From Chitinophagaceae bacterium (GTDB lineage Bacteria > Bacteroidota > Bacteroidia > Chitinophagales > Chitinophagaceae): a stretch of 8,662 bases of DNA. Each line of letters starts with the position of its first letter. Position 1 is the stretch's first letter. The DNA lies in contig VIKJ01000108.1 of the NCBI GenBank assembly GCA_008080615.1, positions 1-8,662 on the forward strand, written 5' to 3'. This document shows, one piece after another, positions 7,007 to 8,662 of the stretch. A program made the position numbers and the translations under genes. Below the pieces are notes generated by a model. That model ran no database searches. It was given only the letters and a program-made list of their open reading frames with translations, and had not been told where the DNA came from.

Positions 7007-8299
7007 ATGAGCTACATTATTGAAGTACATGCCAGACAAATCCTAGACAGTCGTGGTAACCCTACTGTAGAAGTAGATGTATTAACAGATGACGGAGCAC
7101 TCGGAAGAGCTGCAGTACCAAGTGGTGCAAGTACCGGAATTCACGAAGCAGTAGAATTAAGAGACAACGACAAGAAAAAATATGTTGGTAAGGGTGTATT
7201 AAAAGCCGTTAAAAACGTAAATGATATTATTGCGGATGCCATTGTAGGGTATGATATTACTCAGCAAGCTGCTATTGACCAAGCCATGATTGATTTGGAT
7301 GGCACACCCAATAAAGGAAAATTAGGTGCCAACGCTATTTTAGCAGTAAGTATGGCTGTTGCTAAAGCCGCTGCTGAAGAAGCTTCTTTACCATTATACA
7401 GATATATTGGTGGAACGAATGCCAAAACTTTACCGATGCCGATGATGAATATCGTGAACGGTGGAGCACATGCAGATAATAAAATTGATTTTCAGGAATT
7501 CATGATCATGCCTGTAGGTGCACCTTCTTTTAGTGAGGGATTGCGTTGGGGCGTAGAAATATTCCACACACTAAAAAGTGTGTTGAAGAAAAAAGGATTT
7601 AGCACCAATGTTGGGGATGAAGGTGGTTTTGCACCCAATATCCAAAGCAATGAAGAAGCAATTGAAACTGTATTGGAATCAATTCAAGCAGCTGGATATA
7701 AAACAGGCTCTCAAATTGTGATTGCAATGGATGCAGCCAATAGTGAATTATGGGATGCTAAAAAGAAAAAATACGTTTTCCATAAAAGCAGTGGCAAGGC
7801 ATTAAGCAGTGACGAGCTAGTGAAGTTTTGGGAAAAATGGGTTAAGCAATACCCGATTGTTTCCATTGAAGATGGTATGGCAGAAGACGACTGGAATGGC
7901 TGGAAAGCACTTACACAGGCTGTTGGAAGCAAATGTCAATTGGTTGGAGATGATTTATTTGTAACCAATGTAGACCGTATACAACAAGGATTAGATAAAA
8001 ATATCGCCAATGCCTTATTGGTTAAAGTAAACCAAATTGGTACCATCACCGAAACAATCAATGCGGTAAGTTTGGCCCAGCACAATGGTTATAACACCAT
8101 TATGAGCCATCGAAGCGGAGAAACAGAAGATACTACTATTGCCGACTTAGCTGTTGCTTTAAACTGCGGACAAATTAAAACCGGTTCTGCTTCTCGTACC
8201 GATCGTATTGCCAAATACAATCAATTAATTCGTATTGAAGAAATGTTGGGAAGCACAGGCATTTATCCAAAAGGGAAAATTAAGTTTGGTAAAAAATAA
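7007..8299 (+). CDS. eno: Enolase (phosphopyruvate hydratase)
   Basis: Enolase interconverts 2-phosphoglycerate and phosphoenolpyruvate in glycolysis and gluconeogenesis. At 430 residues it has the standard bacterial length. The catalytic loop SGASTGIHEAVELRD begins at S39. H155 (NGGAHADN) and E164 line the active site. By alignment to the known family, E205 (VGDEGG) is the proton donor and K340 (LLVKVNQIGT) the proton acceptor. D242, E288 and D315 are the magnesium ligands, and H368 (SHRSGE) and K391 bind substrate. All are present. The ATG start yields MSYIIEVHARQILDSRGNP, a usual enolase beginning. The 91-base upstream gap shows only a loose promoter-like TATCTTTT at 6979-6986. A strong terminator follows the stop, so eno probably ends its own transcription unit. 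PEP-forming enolase also links acetate use through Acs to gluconeogenesis. Confidence 0.98.
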   Translation: MSYIIEVHARQILDSRGNPTVEVDVLTDDGALGRAAVPSGASTGIHEAVELRDNDKKKYVGKGVLKAVKNVNDIIADAIVGYDITQQAAIDQAMIDLDGTPNKGKLGANAILAVSMAVAKAAAEEASLPLYRYIGGTNAKTLPMPMMNIVNGGAHADNKIDFQEFMIMPVGAPSFSEGLRWGVEIFHTLKSVLKKKGFSTNVGDEGGFAPNIQSNEEAIETVLESIQAAGYKTGSQIVIAMDAANSELWDAKKKKYVFHKSSGKALSSDELVKFWEKWVKQYPIVSIEDGMAEDDWNGWKALTQAVGSKCQLVGDDLFVTNVDRIQQGLDKNIANALLVKVNQIGTITETINAVSLAQHNGYNTIMSHRSGETEDTTIADLAVALNCGQIKTGSASRTDRIAKYNQLIRIEEMLGSTGIYPKGKIKFGKK

Positions 8300-8327
8300 G
8301 CATACCAACAGTTGTTAATTAAATATC

Positions 8328-8375
8328 AGTTGGCAGATAAAGGTTTCTTACTACTTTTATCTGCCAGCTTTTTTT
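8328..8375 (+). terminator. Intrinsic terminator after eno
   Basis: A 16-pair stem is formed by AGTTGGCAGATAAAGG (8328-8343) and CTTTTATCTGCCAGCT (8354-8369), with two G-T pairs and a ten-base loop (8344-8353). Seven T residues (8369-8375) follow directly. It lies 28 bases after the enolase stop and 13 bases before the next start codon, so the downstream gene likely needs its own promoter or readthrough. Confidence 0.9.
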
Positions 8376-8388
8376 AGCGCTATTTCAA

Positions 8389-8662
8389 ATGAAAAAATTT
8401 GCCTCCATTATTACCAATAAATACCTCATTGCAGGGGTGTTTTTTATTGTATGGATGCTATTTGTAGATCAACGAGATTATTTTCAGCAAAAAGAAAGAA
8501 GAGATGATCTTAGAAAGCTGGAACTTAAGAAAGCCTACTATCAAAAGGAAATAGATAAAACCCGCAAAGAATTGGGCGACCTGCAAAACAGCCCTGCCGC
8601 CCTAGAAAGGTTTGCCAGAGAGCGTTACCTGATGAAGAAAGACGGGGAAGATATTTTTATTA
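8389..8662 (+). CDS. FtsB/DivIC-like septum formation initiator, partial (3' end outside window)
   Basis: Ninety-one codons are visible from the ATG to the window edge without a stop. The protein begins MKKFASIITNKY, has one membrane segment at about residues 12-27, then a charged coiled-coil-like stretch at about 30-66, and then the conserved tail SPAALERFARERYLMKKDGED. This is the single-pass layout of FtsB/DivIC, which with FtsL and FtsQ/DivIB helps activate septal cell-wall synthesis. Family members are about 100-110 residues, so only a few codons should be missing. The gene follows eno after a terminator; eno followed by ftsB is also seen in E. coli. Assignment to FtsB versus DivIC naming is a matter of convention in this phylum. 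Confidence 0.88.
   Translation, partial: MKKFASIITNKYLIAGVFFIVWMLFVDQRDYFQQKERRDDLRKLELKKAYYQKEIDKTRKELGDLQNSPAALERFARERYLMKKDGEDIFI

Noticed and set aside
7711..7932. Minus-strand open frame inside enolase
   Set aside because: It is antisense to highly conserved enolase catalytic sequence and has no features of its own.

Overview
The window looks like a chromosomal segment from a member of the Bacteroidota, most likely near the Chitinophagaceae. This is inferred from the low GC content, the absence of strong Shine-Dalgarno sequences, the protein styles (acetyl-CoA synthetase, MHS-type transporter, GldA-like ATPase, short FtsB/DivIC protein) and one TAnnTTTG-type promoter element. No database search was possible, so the family placement is provisional.

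Left part (minus strand, 4576 down to 11): a tightly packed three-gene set transcribed leftward. It holds acetyl-CoA synthetase (acs), a membrane-anchored alpha/beta hydrolase, and a medium/long-chain fatty-acid-CoA ligase of the ANL superfamily. Gaps are 12 and 18 bases, so this is very likely one operon for activating carboxylic acids to CoA thioesters.

Middle part (plus strand, 4656 to 6145): divergent from acs across a 79-base AT-rich intergenic region lies an MFS transporter of the metabolite:H+ symporter (MHS/ProP-like) family. It is followed after 19 bases by a 72-residue protein with two membrane segments. The transporter is not open as one frame. It is split over three frames with two breaks. 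The first removes roughly 24 codons between the first membrane segment and the region around the second. The gene looks recently inactivated, or affected by assembly error. The arrangement acs / transporter / small two-helix membrane protein parallels, without evident homology, the E. coli acs-yjcH-actP acetate locus.

Right part (plus strand, 6196 to the end): a short GldA-like ABC ATPase with no permease gene in view, then a complete enolase gene (eno), a strong intrinsic terminator, and the start of an FtsB/DivIC-like cell-division gene that runs off the window. An eno-ftsB order is also found in Gammaproteobacteria.

No RNA genes, CRISPR arrays, insertion sequences or phage genes were seen, and no stretch over 300 bases lacks a gene. 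I found no clearly new multi-gene system. The most notable items are the broken transporter and its small membrane neighbour.
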